Origin: Pirellulales bacterium
GTDB lineage: Bacteria; Planctomycetota; Planctomycetia; Pirellulales; JALHPA01
Direction: 5' to 3'
NCBI GenBank assembly: GCA_033762255.1
Contig: JANRLT010000044.1
Span: forward strand, 1-64,000
DNA: 64,000 nt
In this document: one piece after another, positions 18,408-27,979 of the stretch
Layout: every line of letters begins with the position of its first letter
Numbering within the stretch: position 1 is the first letter of the stretch
The notes under the pieces: generated by a model
The model's database searches: none
What the model saw: the letters and a program-made list of their open reading frames with translations, nothing else
Told to the model about the DNA's origin: nothing
Translations under genes and position numbers: made by a program

Positions 18408-19709
18408 TTACCAAAAACGACCCGAGTTCAACCGGCCACGGGGGTCAAACTGCGCGCGCATGCGACCTTCAATCAATTGACCGTCGCCGCGCGGTCCCCA
18501 AGCACTCGCTTGGGTGAGTTCCATTCCCGGCGACCATCGCCAGACCCGTAGGCGTCCACCCAGTTGGCCTAAATGCGGGTGCCCTTGCTGCAACAGCCAT
18601 TTGGACCACCCGCCGCTAGGCAATGCCGAAAACCGCACATATAAAATACCATTCGCCGCATGCAATTGCCAATGAGCCGCGGGATCAACCCCTTGTATCC
18701 AACGAACCAATTCCGCCGCCTGGCTGGGTCGTACGCAAAATTTTAAGATTGGCTGCGTTAGCATGGGCAGGTCCGTGGGTAAATTGCCAGGCGCCATTCC
18801 GGGGGAAATCCCTCCCGCAAAATCCCGCAACGCATGCAAACAACGCACCCAGGATTCTTTTTCCGGCGTATGGGGCGCGCCCAGCAGTTCATACAATTGC
18901 TGGGTGATGGTGGTCAATTGCCAATTGACTTCGGGTATTGTCCCCTCAAAACCGCAAATCAACCATGGCTCTTCGCCAGCGGAGGTCGTTGCAACGGAGT
19001 GGCCCGCATGGCCGAGACTTTGCAAAAAACCGCTCCACGCGTTTCCTCCCACCACATCCAACACCGCCGGTCGCGTAGGGCTGGCATGCAGCAGATTGAA
19101 AATCGCGGCCAAATCGACGCCAGGCGGCAACTTCCACAGACAAGCTCCGCTGGCTTGCGGCAGGGGCTGCACCTTGAGCGTGACCTGGGTGATGATCCCC
19201 AAGAGACCAACCGAGCCTACAAGCAACCGGCAAAAGTCATAGCCCGCCACATTTTTTACCACCCGTCCTCCGCCATGATAGATCCGCCCCGCCCCATCGA
19301 CCGCCTCGATGCCAATGACATAATCCCGCAGCGTGCCATACAGCACTCTTCGCGGCCCGGCGGTATTGGTGGCAATGGCCCCCCCCAACGTCGCCAGATG
19401 CGGTAACGAAATATCGACTGGCAGCGTTTGCCCCTCGGTGGCTAAAACGTCCAGCAGTTCGCTAATCGTGATCCCCGCCCCGACGGTAATCGTCAGGTCC
19501 CGCGCCGGATAATCGACCACCGCCGCGAGCTTCTTTGTGGAAATACCAACACCCGCCACACGGGGAACCAGCGCGTCAGCTAGCGCAGTCTCTCCCCCCA
19601 GCGGATAGACGGCCAGGTTATCCGCGTCCGCGGCGCGTATGGCCTGCGCCACGGCGTCCACCGTATCGGGTGAATAGACTTCGCGAATGTTGGGCCAGGG
19701 AAGATTCAC
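18408..19709 (-). CDS. glcE: Glycolate oxidase FAD-binding subunit GlcE
   Basis: FAD-binding PCMH-type subunit of glycolate oxidase, 433 residues. The FAD segment is visible as LTITVGAGITISELLDVLA, LPHLATLGGAIATNTAGPRR, YGTLRDYVIG and GRVVKNVAGYDFCRLLVGSVGLLGIITQV. The C-terminal half is more divergent, as is usual in GlcE compared with GlcD. It begins 38 bases after glcD and is followed by glcF, so the three are one operon. Confidence 0.93.
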   Translation of the reverse strand: MNLPWPNIREVYSPDTVDAVAQAIRAADADNLAVYPLGGETALADALVPRVAGVGISTKKLAAVVDYPARDLTITVGAGITISELLDVLATEGQTLPVDISLPHLATLGGAIATNTAGPRRVLYGTLRDYVIGIEAVDGAGRIYHGGGRVVKNVAGYDFCRLLVGSVGLLGIITQVTLKVQPLPQASGACLWKLPPGVDLAAIFNLLHASPTRPAVLDVVGGNAWSGFLQSLGHAGHSVATTSAGEEPWLICGFEGTIPEVNWQLTTITQQLYELLGAPHTPEKESWVRCLHALRDFAGGISPGMAPGNLPTDLPMLTQPILKFCVRPSQAAELVRWIQGVDPAAHWQLHAANGILYVRFSALPSGGWSKWLLQQGHPHLGQLGGRLRVWRWSPGMELTQASAWGPRGDGQLIEGRMRAQFDPRGRLNSGRFW

Positions 19710-19747
19710 GATTCGACCAAAAACAAACTAGCAACAGTGCTTTACAT

Positions 19748-21265
19748 TTATAACGCCGCGCGGCGACCGGGATGCGTTTGTTTCAAATGGATTTGTTCCG
19801 GATGGATGTGCTCCATGCCGCAGCCCCCCGCCGTGGGGAGCAATTTTTGCGGGCTGAGGAGTTGCCGGGGATTCCAGGCCGCGCGGTATCGTTCCATCGC
19901 CCGTAAGTCTTCCGGCGTGAACATTTCGTGCATAAGGCTTAGCTTTTCCACGCCAATGCCGTGCTCGCCGGTCACGCTGCCGCCACAGGCCAGGCACGCG
20001 CGCAAAATTTCCATCCCGGCGGCCAGTACCCGTTGGACCTGATCGGGATCACGCTCGTCAAAGCACAAAATAGGATGGATATTGCCATCGCCCGCGTGAA
20101 AAACATTCACAATCGTCAGGTTATAACGTTGGCCGATCTCTTGGATTTGGCGCAAAATCCAGGGCAGCTTGGTCCGGGGAACCACGCCATCCTGCGTGCA
20201 AAAACAAGGGGACAGCCTGCCCACCGCGCCAAACGCCTGCTTGCGGGCCTTCCACAATTTAGCGCGTTCGGCGTCACTGGCAGCGAGCCGCACCTCGCGC
20301 GCGCCGCATTGTAGACAGATCTGATGAATGCGGGTCCGCTGCTCGTCCAGGCCGGCCTCTAGTCCATCGACCTCAATCAGCAAGAGCGCCCCCGCGTCCG
20401 TGGGAAAGCCAAACCCAAACGCGGCCTCCAGCGGCACGATGATCCCCTGATCCAGCATCTCGAGCGCGGCGGGAATGATCCCCTGGCCAATGATTTCGCT
20501 AATGGTCGTCGTCGCCTGGTCCACCGATTCAAAAATCGCCAACAGCGTCCGCCATCCGGCGGGATTGGGCGTCAGCCGCACCCAAATTTTGGTAATGATC
20601 GCCAACGTCCCCTCGCCGCCGACCAATCCCCCGACCAAATCACAGCCCAGTTCGTCCGGGACTGGCCCCCCCAACTGCACAATCTGGCCATCGGGCAGGA
20701 CAGCCTCGAGGCCCAAGACATGATTGACCGTAACTCCATATTTCAGCGTGTGGGGTCCACCGGCATTGGTGGCGACATTTCCGCCGATCGTGCAGGCCCC
20801 CTGGCTGCTGGGGTCGGGGGCGTAATGCCAACCGCTCCCTTTGAGCGCGGTGTTCAGTTGCGAATTAACGACACCTGGTTGCACCACGGCGTAACGGTCG
20901 CGGGTGTTTAGCTCTTCGATCCGATTGAGCCGGGTCAGTACGATCATGATCCCGCCGCCGACCGGCAGGCACCCTCCGGCCAGGCTGGTTCCCGCCCCGC
21001 GCGGGACAAACGGCACTCCAAACTGATTCGCCAGCTTGACGATTTCGGCCACCTGCGCGGTGGAACGTGGAAAGACCACGATGTCGGGCGAATTTTTTTC
21101 CAGAACGTAGCCATCGCACTCATAAACGAGCAGCTCGGTCCGATTGGAAAGCACGGCCTCCGCCCCGACAATTTGCCGCAGCCGACCGCACAGTTCGGCT
21201 AGCCCCCCGGAGGGGATTATTCCCCGCGCGGCTGAAGATGTTGGCGATTGTGGGCTAGTGGTCAT
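19748..21265 (-). CDS. glcD: Glycolate oxidase subunit GlcD
   Basis: Catalytic flavoprotein subunit of glycolate oxidase (FAD-linked oxidase, 505 residues). The PCMH domain shows PDIVVFPRSTAQVAEIVKLANQ, VPRGAGTSLAGGCLP, DPSSQGACTIGGNVATNAGGPHTLKYG (the FAD-pyrophosphate loop) and LVGGEGTLAIIT. The C-terminal FAD-oxidase domain ends NVFHAGDGNIHPILCFD and GEHGIGVEKL, with the conserved histidines. It is first gene of glcDEF; its upstream region (21266 onward) contains G-rich low-complexity repeat and presumably the promoter. Confidence 0.95.
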   Translation of the reverse strand: MTTSPQSPTSSAARGIIPSGGLAELCGRLRQIVGAEAVLSNRTELLVYECDGYVLEKNSPDIVVFPRSTAQVAEIVKLANQFGVPFVPRGAGTSLAGGCLPVGGGIMIVLTRLNRIEELNTRDRYAVVQPGVVNSQLNTALKGSGWHYAPDPSSQGACTIGGNVATNAGGPHTLKYGVTVNHVLGLEAVLPDGQIVQLGGPVPDELGCDLVGGLVGGEGTLAIITKIWVRLTPNPAGWRTLLAIFESVDQATTTISEIIGQGIIPAALEMLDQGIIVPLEAAFGFGFPTDAGALLLIEVDGLEAGLDEQRTRIHQICLQCGAREVRLAASDAERAKLWKARKQAFGAVGRLSPCFCTQDGVVPRTKLPWILRQIQEIGQRYNLTIVNVFHAGDGNIHPILCFDERDPDQVQRVLAAGMEILRACLACGGSVTGEHGIGVEKLSLMHEMFTPEDLRAMERYRAAWNPRQLLSPQKLLPTAGGCGMEHIHPEQIHLKQTHPGRRAAL

Positions 21266-21354
21266 GACGCCTGGGTGTGCAGTGGGGATTTGCCGGGCGG
21301 GAACGTAACGGAGATTTCCAGGAAAGCACGTATTCTAAACCAGATTGGACAGAG

Positions 21355-21460
21355 GCAGAATAGGGGAGAGGGACGCGGGTCGCGGGACGCGGGACGCGGG
21401 AGATGGGAGGTGGGAGGTGGGAGGTGGGAGGCGAGAGACGGGGGACGAGCCTTAGAGAGG
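21355..21460. repeat. Purine-rich low-complexity string upstream of glcD
   Basis: A run of degenerate heptamers and octamers such as GACGCGG and GGGAGATGGGAGGTGGGAGG covers about 105 bases, with nearly all pyrimidines on the other strand. The words GGGAGATGGGAGG and GAGAGACGGG recur at 26.1 kb and 31.0 kb. The rest of the 21266-21700 gap shows no gene. Confidence 0.7.
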
Positions 21461-21647
21461 ACCCCTTGGGAAAACTTTCGAAGTTAGTGATACCACGAGA
21501 CAGCCCACAACTTAGTAACCCCATAAACTCGCTCAAAAAATTTCCCTCATCCCCACGAACCGGCGTTCCCTTCGCCCCGTAGTTTCCCCCAGGAGCGTGA
21601 TTTGTCGTTTAAATGACATTTCATCGGAAATTGTTCTTGTATTCTAA

Positions 21648-21667
21648 TACTTTGCAGTGTAAAGTTA
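21648..21667. promoter_or_regulatory. Operator-like inverted repeat, copy 1
   Basis: TACTTTGCAGTGTAAAGTTA, an imperfect palindrome 33 bases upstream of the membrane-protein gene at 21701. A better copy precedes the ferritin-like gene at 22721, which makes both likely binding sites of the winged-helix regulator encoded between them. Confidence 0.65.
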
Positions 21668-21700
21668 TTCGGGGTACTAGCTCATGTCACGGGAATTGCC

Positions 21701-22294
21701 ATGAATGTCCATCAAGCTTTGGCCGATGTGCGGGCGTTACGGGCCACCTTGGCTCGCAGTCGCGACTTTCCGCTGCTCAGCCCTAACTATGTCCTCTTCA
21801 CCGGATTGGCCGGTGGCGCGGCGGCGATATACCAGTTTGCCCTGGGTACCGCCGATCCCCCCATCGACCGGGACTTTGTCCGCTATTGGAGTATACAGGG
21901 GGCCGTGTTGGCCGGGATCTGTCTGATTTCCGTCGCGGGGCGGTATCTACGCGAACCGTCCGAGTGGTCCTGGGGCATCCTCCGCGATACTTGCCTGCTC
22001 TTTGTCCCTCCCCTGTTGGTCGGCGGGTTGCTAACCTGGTTAGTTATGTTGCGCGCGCCTGCGGCGATGGCAATTCTGCCCGCTAGCTGGGCGTTGCTCT
22101 TTGGCTGCGCGGTCTGGTCCGCCGCGGCAAAATTTCCGCCAGGCATGGGCGGGGTGGCCATCTACTACTTTTTAGCGGGAATTGGCCTGATTTTTACACC
22201 CGATGCCTACCTTTCCGCGGGGATGGGCGTGGCCTTTGGCGGGGGGCAACTCATCATGGGGGGATTCTTGTCCTATGTGCGCCAAACGAGCTAA
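21701..22294 (+). CDS. Integral membrane protein preceding winged-helix regulator
   Basis: A 197-residue protein with about six hydrophobic segments (near 29-47, 66-81, 94-115, 122-140, 148-163 and 170-190) and no charged catalytic motif that I can recognise. Its 3' end overlaps the start of the following winged-helix regulator by 20 bases, indicating translational coupling. Small membrane proteins paired with PF13601-type regulators occur in several phyla; function unknown. An inverted repeat at 21648-21667 probably controls the pair. Confidence 0.75.
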   Translation: MNVHQALADVRALRATLARSRDFPLLSPNYVLFTGLAGGAAAIYQFALGTADPPIDRDFVRYWSIQGAVLAGICLISVAGRYLREPSEWSWGILRDTCLLFVPPLLVGGLLTWLVMLRAPAAMAILPASWALLFGCAVWSAAAKFPPGMGGVAIYYFLAGIGLIFTPDAYLSAGMGVAFGGGQLIMGGFLSYVRQTS

Positions 22295-22697
22295 ACCCAC
22301 GCCCGGTTCCGCCATGCCCCCCAGTCCCCAGGACGCAGGAGCCGACTATGACTTTGCGGGCCTTGACCGGACTTTGCACGAAAAAGCCCGACTGGGCATC
22401 GTGTTGGCCCTGGCCAAGGCACCCGCGGGATTGGTCTTTGGAGATCTTAAGCGACTGTGCGGGCTGACCGATGGCAACCTCAGCCGACATTTAAAGACGC
22501 TGACCGATGCCCAGTTTGTCGAGGCCTGGAAAGGGTATCGCGACAACTACCCCCAGACGCTGCTGCGCTTGACCCCCCTGGGGAATAGCCGCTTTCAACA
22601 ATATCTGGCCGAACTGGAACGCGTGCTGCAGACCGCCACGCAGACCCAGGCCGTGGTCGCCCCCGCCCCCCTTCCCCATCGTCCCCGCCTGGCCTAA
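22275..22697 (+). CDS. Winged-helix transcriptional regulator
   Basis: A 140-residue DNA-binding protein. The segment LDRTLHEKARLGIVLALAKA, GLVFGDLKRLCGLTDGNLSRHLKTLTDAQFVEAWKGY and PQTLLRLTPLGNSRFQQYLAELE matches the winged-helix DNA-binding domain PF13601 (ArsR/MarR-like). The ATG at 22275 lies inside the end of the membrane-protein gene; a longer frame from 22203 is in the wrong context. It probably represses its own pair and the downstream ferritin-like gene through the shared TACTTTG...CAAAGTA inverted repeats (inference). The C-terminal 20 residues are proline- and alanine-rich and probably disordered. Confidence 0.85.
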   Translation: MCAKRAKPTPGSAMPPSPQDAGADYDFAGLDRTLHEKARLGIVLALAKAPAGLVFGDLKRLCGLTDGNLSRHLKTLTDAQFVEAWKGYRDNYPQTLLRLTPLGNSRFQQYLAELERVLQTATQTQAVVAPAPLPHRPRLA

Positions 22698-22720
22698 GGC
22701 TCTCCCTTTTTTTAGCCTTT

Positions 22721-22739
22721 TACTTTGCATTACAAAGTA
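22721..22739. promoter_or_regulatory. Operator-like inverted repeat, copy 2
   Basis: TACTTTGCATTACAAAGTA, with perfect 7-bp arms TACTTTG / CAAAGTA and a 5-base spacer, directly followed by another half-site (CTTTGC). It sits 55 bases before the ferritin-like gene and 24 bases after the regulator gene. Confidence 0.75.
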
Positions 22740-22793
22740 CTTTGCTTTCCAGTGTTTATCTGCCCATTGTGTCATTTTTTTCCAGGTGAATCC

Positions 22794-23648
22794 ATGTTCC
22801 TGACTAAATTCTTTGGCACACCAAAGCCCACCCCGCCAAAATTGCTCCCTCCGCCGCGCGAGGCTCACGCCTGGTGCCAGTACTTTCATCAGCAGGCGCG
22901 GATCGTGGGTGATGTTTTGCGCGGGGTGGACACCAATGTGACGCCAGCCGAATTGCAGGCCGTTGGCCGCTCGGTGCAAATTTTTCAATTGGGCGAAAGC
23001 GGCCAGGGCAAACACTTTCTCGCCTGCGCGGAACGATACGCTCAACAGTCGGGCGATGAGGATTATTTATTGGCTCTACCGCTGTTTCTGGCGGAGGAAC
23101 ACCGCCACGCCCGTGATTTGGGACGATTGCTCACGGCCTGGAAGTTACCACTACTGCAAAAAAACTGGACTAACGGCATCTTCCGCTGGCTGCGGCACCG
23201 GGCGGGATTAAAACTCACGATTAGCGTCTTGCTTTCGGCGGAAGTGATCGCCCAGGTGTATTATGCCGCGCTGCGCGAGGCGACCGCGTGCCCGGCGCTA
23301 CAGCGGCTTTGTCGCCAAATTTTACGCGACGAGGCGCAGCATGTCCGCTTTCAGGCGGAGCGGCTGGCCATCCTGCGGGCGGGGCATTCCCGCTGGTGGG
23401 TGGCGGTGACGCAATGGGGAGAGCGAATGCTGTTCCTGGGGACGCGCTGGGTGGTGTGGCGGACGCATCATCCGGTGTTTCGCGCGGCGGGCATGAACTG
23501 GCGGGAATACCGCCGCAGGGTGCGTCGATGCTTTGCACGGGCCCAAACGCTGGCCAATCCGGCCAATTACGCCCCTATGCCCGATCGTCATGCCAGTATC
23601 ACGGAACAACTTCGCTGGCAACTCGCTGGCCAAAAATGGCTGGATTAA
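22794..23648 (+). CDS. Ferritin-like domain protein
   Basis: A 284-residue protein from ATG 22794, which follows CCAGGTGAA as ribosome-binding site. A long helical core carries the carboxylate and histidine pattern of ferritin-like diiron proteins: LFLAEEHRHARDLGRLL (about 98-114), SAEVIAQVYYAAL and ILRDEAQHVRFQAERL (about 181-196). The two E-x-x-H-type pairs (EEHRH and DEAQH) suggest a diiron site. The protein is basic toward its C-terminus. It could be an oxidase or hydroxylase or an iron-binding stress protein; substrate unknown. Copy 2 of the operator-like repeat precedes it. Confidence 0.78.
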   Translation: MFLTKFFGTPKPTPPKLLPPPREAHAWCQYFHQQARIVGDVLRGVDTNVTPAELQAVGRSVQIFQLGESGQGKHFLACAERYAQQSGDEDYLLALPLFLAEEHRHARDLGRLLTAWKLPLLQKNWTNGIFRWLRHRAGLKLTISVLLSAEVIAQVYYAALREATACPALQRLCRQILRDEAQHVRFQAERLAILRAGHSRWWVAVTQWGERMLFLGTRWVVWRTHHPVFRAAGMNWREYRRRVRRCFARAQTLANPANYAPMPDRHASITEQLRWQLAGQKWLD

Positions 23649-23776
23649 CGGGAGAAAGCGCGGCGGCGGGACTTGCGAAACGACCCGTGGGGAACGCATA
23701 ATCCACTCAGTTTTGTTGATCAGCGGTTGTACTTGTATCAATGATAGCGGAAAACGCGGCACACGCGGATATTGGC

Positions 23777-25108
23777 ATGAATCCCTACGCCGCGCCTCAA
23801 GCCGTCGACACACAAACCCCGCGGCGGTTTCCGCCGATTGATCCCGCCAGCGGCCTCTGGACGTATGCCTGGCTGGTCGTGCTGGTTTTATGGCCCGTAG
23901 CGCTTCTCAATTATCTGGACCGGCAGATGCTGGCCGCCATGAAATCCTCCGTCATGGCGGATATTCCCGATATCGCCCGCGAAGCCAACTGGGGCTACAT
24001 GCTGGGCCAGTTCAAATGGGTGTATGCGTTTTTTAGTCCGCTGGGGGGGTATCTGGCCGACCGGTTTAGTCGCCGCTGGACCATCTGCGGCAGCCTGTTT
24101 GTCTGGTCGGGGGTCACCTGGGCGACAGGACAAGTCACCACGTATGACGGCCTGTTGTGGACGCGCACCTGGATGGGAATCAGCGAGGCGTTTTATATAC
24201 CCGCGGCGCTCGCGCTCATCGCCGATTATCACAGCGGAGGGACGCGCTCGCGCGCGATTGGCCTGCACCAGACGGCCATTTATTGCGGAATTATCCTGGG
24301 GGGCTTTGGCGGCTACGTGGCGGACGCGCCCGACTGGGGCTGGCGCAGCGCGTTTGATATTTGCGGCATGGCGGGACTACTGTATGCGGTGCCGCTGTGG
24401 CTAATGTTGCGCGATAAACCGCGCAGCCCATCCGCCGCAACGACCGAAAGTGCACTATCCAGCGGGTCCGGCGCCCCCTCCATCGGTCAAACGCTACGCG
24501 AATTATTAGGCAACGGGTCATTCTTGTTGCTTGTCGCGTGTTTTACGCTCCCCGCGCTGGCCGGTTGGGTGGTTAAGGACTGGATGCCCGCGATCCTCAA
24601 GGACAAATTCATGATTGGGCAGGGTTTGGCCGGAGTTTCGGCCACGCTGTACGTCAATTTGGCCGCGCTGGTGGGCGTGTTTGCCGGAGGCTGGCTGGCC
24701 GATGGCTGGATGCGCCAAAACATTCGCGGACGAATTTATGTGAGCGCCCTGGGAATGACGCTGTTGATTCCGGCGCTGTTTGGCGTGGGAAATGCCGACA
24801 CTCTGTTGCTGGCAATACTGTTCTTGGTGGTCTTTGGGGTCGGTTGGGGCTTTTTTGACTGTAATAACATGCCCATCTTGACGCAGATTGTCCGTCCGGG
24901 ACTACGGGCCAGCGGGTATGGTATCATGAATTTGGTAAGTATCAGTTGTGGCGGGCTGGCTGATTGGGGCTTTGGCGAACTGCGCGATCGGCAAGTGCCA
25001 TTGAATCTGATTTTTGGCGTGTTTGGCGCCGTGGCCCTCTTGTCCGTGGGATTGGTCCTGCTCATTAAGCCCCAACCCGAACAATCCGCCGGGCCACCGG
25101 AACACTAA
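23777..25108 (+). CDS. Major facilitator superfamily transporter
   Basis: Twelve-helix secondary transporter, about 443 residues from ATG 23777 (MNPYAAP, a common planctomycete start); an ATG at 23741 would add 12. The loop 2-3 signature GGYLADRFSRRWTI is visible, with ALLNYLDRQMLA in helix 1 typical of organic-anion (ACS-type) members such as hexuronate and sialic acid carriers. It precedes a dihydrodipicolinate-synthase-family enzyme by 33 bases, so the pair probably imports and cleaves a sugar acid; sialic acid is one candidate. Substrate cannot be read from the sequence. Confidence 0.88.
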   Translation: MNPYAAPQAVDTQTPRRFPPIDPASGLWTYAWLVVLVLWPVALLNYLDRQMLAAMKSSVMADIPDIAREANWGYMLGQFKWVYAFFSPLGGYLADRFSRRWTICGSLFVWSGVTWATGQVTTYDGLLWTRTWMGISEAFYIPAALALIADYHSGGTRSRAIGLHQTAIYCGIILGGFGGYVADAPDWGWRSAFDICGMAGLLYAVPLWLMLRDKPRSPSAATTESALSSGSGAPSIGQTLRELLGNGSFLLLVACFTLPALAGWVVKDWMPAILKDKFMIGQGLAGVSATLYVNLAALVGVFAGGWLADGWMRQNIRGRIYVSALGMTLLIPALFGVGNADTLLLAILFLVVFGVGWGFFDCNNMPILTQIVRPGLRASGYGIMNLVSISCGGLADWGFGELRDRQVPLNLIFGVFGAVALLSVGLVLLIKPQPEQSAGPPEH

Positions 25109-25141
25109 CTTCGTCACCCCTTTTTGCAGAAAGTCGCTTGC

Positions 25142-26071
25142 ATGTCCCTCCGCCTTACCGGTTTAACCGCCGCCGCGCATACACCTTTCTTGGACGATGG
25201 CAGCCTGCATTTGGCGGCAATTGACCGCGCCGCCGAGCATTTCTTGTCCGTGGGCGTGGAGCGGGTGTTTATCTGCGGAACCACCGGCGAGAGCCATTCT
25301 TTGACCGTGGCCGAGCGGCAGGCGATCGCCGAGCGCTGGCTGACGGTCGCCCGCGGCACAAAGTTGCAGGTGGTAGTCCACGTGGGGAGCAACTGCCTGG
25401 CTGATAGCGCCGAACTGGCCCGGCACGCCCAGCGACAAGGGGCGTTGGCGATCGCGGCGGTCGCGCCGTCGTATTTTAAGCCGCCGCACATCCCGGCGCT
25501 GATCGCTTGCCTGCGGCAGATTAGTTCCGCCGCGCCGGATTTACCCTTTTATGCCTATGATATTCCCGTCATGACCGGACTAAGTTTATCCATGGCGGAA
25601 TTGCTGGAGCAGGGACAGGCCGATTTACCCCGCTTGAACGGGCTAAAATTTACCAACCCCGACCAAAAGACGTTTCAATTTTGCCTGCAATACCAGGGGG
25701 GGCGGTATGACATCTTGTGGGGATTGGACGAGGCGCTGCTGGGGGCGTTGGCATTGGGCGCCACGGGGGCGATAGGCAGCAGTTATAACTTTGCCGCCCC
25801 GATTTATCTGCGGATGTGGCGGGCGTTTAGGGAACATGATCTGCCGCTCGCCCGCCAAGAACAATTTCGCGCCGCACGGGTCATTGCCGCGCTGGTCCAG
25901 GCGGGATACCTGCCAGCGACAAAACAGGTGATGTGCTGGCTGGGCATTCCCGTAGGCCCCCCGCGCCTGCCACTGGTCGCGCTGACCACCGCCCAAGCGT
26001 CAACATTGCGTAAGCAACTGGATGAGATGGAATTTTGGAGCTGGATCGACCAAGAGCCGGTTGGGGAGTAG
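25142..26071 (+). CDS. DapA/NanA-family lyase, N-acetylneuraminate-lyase-like
   Basis: Class I aldolase of the dihydrodipicolinate synthase family, 309 residues from ATG 25142. The barrel shows FICGTTGESHSLTVAERQ (the G-T-T-G-E site), YAYDIPVMTGLSL (the Tyr of the active site) and LNGLKFTNPD with the Schiff-base Lys. The YDIPVMTG motif (Tyr-x-x-Pro) and neighbouring MFS transporter favour sialic acid or a related keto acid over lysine biosynthesis. Two SASA-type esterases lie elsewhere in the window, consistent with acetylated sugars as substrates, but the link is inference. Confidence 0.83.
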   Translation: MSLRLTGLTAAAHTPFLDDGSLHLAAIDRAAEHFLSVGVERVFICGTTGESHSLTVAERQAIAERWLTVARGTKLQVVVHVGSNCLADSAELARHAQRQGALAIAAVAPSYFKPPHIPALIACLRQISSAAPDLPFYAYDIPVMTGLSLSMAELLEQGQADLPRLNGLKFTNPDQKTFQFCLQYQGGRYDILWGLDEALLGALALGATGAIGSSYNFAAPIYLRMWRAFREHDLPLARQEQFRAARVIAALVQAGYLPATKQVMCWLGIPVGPPRLPLVALTTAQASTLRKQLDEMEFWSWIDQEPVGE

Positions 26072-26155
26072 GAGGGGAGATGAGAGGCAAGGGATGAGAG
26101 GCGGGAGATGGGAGGCGAGTGACGAGAGACAGAAGACGGGAGAAGCGAGTGGCGG
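26066..26155. repeat. Purine-rich low-complexity string after the lyase gene
   Basis: GGAGATGAGAGGCAAGGGAT-type degenerate heptamers directly after the lyase stop. Words such as GGGAGATGGGAGG are shared with 21.4 kb. The following gap to the PEP-CTERM gene is AT-rich and without other features. Confidence 0.7.
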
Positions 26156-26480
26156 AATTCAGCTCCGGAGGAGCGTCATCTTTATAGTAACCGACAACAC
26201 ACCACAAATATAATTATTTATTTATTCTTTTAATTGACATGTCCGCCGGGCATCGGCCAGCCCCCTAGCCCAATATTTTGATTACAATAGGTTCATGCGC
26301 GAATTTCGTATATTTCAATTTTTCGGAACCAAATCCTTGACGGGGCTGAGGGGAATGCATCTTATGGGAATAGCATTGAACGGCATCATAGCGGTTTTGA
26401 ACAGCGGAACGCGACTGAGAGGCAATATTTTGGTGTATTGGAGCAAAAATATGCCTGCAGGTGTTTTTCAAATGGCGGGG

Positions 26481-27893
26481 ATGCCATACCTTGATGGGTG
26501 TCCCCAGCGGGGTTCCGTTTCCCGCCCGATTCACCAATATGTGATGTTCTGTCTGGCGTTGCTCGCCTGTTTTACTGCTAATACTCCGGCCCAGGCGGTT
26601 GAAGCGCGGCTTTTGTACAAGTTGACCGCGCCTGACGGGCAGCCAAGCGAGGGTTTTGGCAGTCTATTAACTATAATCGATGGCGATTTATTGGTAACCG
26701 CACCTGCGGTTACAGAACATCTTCCTTCAGTGGATGTGCAAAATTTTGCAAATGGTAAAGCGTATCTGTTTGACGGAGCGACGGGTGCATACAAGTTCGC
26801 TTTAAGCAATCCCGAGCCGATGAACCTGGATCGATTCGCCGAAGCTGCGACGGGCGGCGATGGACAGGTGTTTCTATCGGCTATAGGGCTGCAGGAGCGC
26901 GTTTATGCGTTTAGCGCGGTCACGGGCAATTACCTGGGAAAAATTCAGAATCCAGAGCCTGTATCCGCGAAATTTGGCGGCAGCATAGCCTACGGATCGG
27001 GGAGTTTGCTGGTGGCGGCTCCTTCGTACAGTGATCCAGCGAACGATTACCAAAATGATCGCCTATATATCGGCCAAGTGTATCTATACAACGCGAATAC
27101 GAGGGAGTTAGAGCTAACCATACCCAATCCGGAGCCAAGCTGGGGCGACCTTTTTGGATATAGTGGCATGGTAGTTAATCGGGATTCAATTTTAATCAGT
27201 TGCGTTGCCGATGGTCCGTTAAATGAGCCAAGTAATTTTGCGGGGCGTGTGTGGGAATTAGATCGTCAGTCGGGTCAAGTGTTGGGTACACTGGAAAATC
27301 CCAACCATACAATGGAATTTTTAGAATGGGATTGGTTTGGCTATAACGTAGCTGCAAATGAGCAATTGATAGTTGTTAGTGCCGATGAAGAAGACACTAA
27401 TGGAATATACGGATCCGGGATGGTTTATATTTTTGATGCATTATCCGGAAATTTGTTGCACGCGCTCCACAGCCCTTTTCCTCGAGAAAATGCAGAGTTT
27501 GGTCAAACATTGGCGATTAATGCCGCTGGCCAAGTCCTGATTGGAGAAAGCAACTATTTGCAAAACGGTTTAAGTGGCACTTCTCAAGTCTATCTCTATG
27601 ACGGACACAGTGGGCAATTATTGGCAACGATAATAAACCCTGATTCATCTATCAGCTACACAGGGTCTGTCACGACTTTTGAAAACCGCATTTATATTAG
27701 TGCTCTCGGGACTGGAGCGAGTGACCTCCCCTACACAAGCTCGGTTTACGTCTATGAGATCATTCCCGAGCCGTCGTTTTGGATGCTGGCTGTGTTGGCA
27801 ATATCATATTTTGGAATAAGACACATTTTATGGAACGGGCCAAAGAGATTGAGCACTTGTGCGCCTCGTATTGCTCTAACGTCCCAAACTTAG
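26481..27893 (+). CDS. PEP-CTERM protein with beta-propeller-like repeats
   Basis: Exported protein sorted by an exosortase. A signal peptide (VMFCLALLACFTANTPAQA) is followed by about seven degenerate repeats of the form VYLYDGxTGxLLxTIxNPEP, a propeller-like FG-GAP-type architecture (about 45-410). The C-terminus IIPEPSFWMLAVLAISYFGIRHILW is a PEP-CTERM anchor, but a 20-residue basic tail follows it, longer than usual. The start is uncertain: the frame opens at 26295, and 26355, 26364, 26481 and 26544 are alternatives. I chose 26481 because it gives a signal peptide of about 40 residues. Likely a surface or extracellular-matrix protein. Confidence 0.8.
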   Translation: MPYLDGCPQRGSVSRPIHQYVMFCLALLACFTANTPAQAVEARLLYKLTAPDGQPSEGFGSLLTIIDGDLLVTAPAVTEHLPSVDVQNFANGKAYLFDGATGAYKFALSNPEPMNLDRFAEAATGGDGQVFLSAIGLQERVYAFSAVTGNYLGKIQNPEPVSAKFGGSIAYGSGSLLVAAPSYSDPANDYQNDRLYIGQVYLYNANTRELELTIPNPEPSWGDLFGYSGMVVNRDSILISCVADGPLNEPSNFAGRVWELDRQSGQVLGTLENPNHTMEFLEWDWFGYNVAANEQLIVVSADEEDTNGIYGSGMVYIFDALSGNLLHALHSPFPRENAEFGQTLAINAAGQVLIGESNYLQNGLSGTSQVYLYDGHSGQLLATIINPDSSISYTGSVTTFENRIYISALGTGASDLPYTSSVYVYEIIPEPSFWMLAVLAISYFGIRHILWNGPKRLSTCAPRIALTSQT

Positions 27894-27979
27894 GATACCC
27901 TTCTTAACCAGTCCTTGCCACGCTCTTGCCGGTTCCATTTCCTTGCACCGCGAATCATCCATTATAAAAAACCAAGTGG

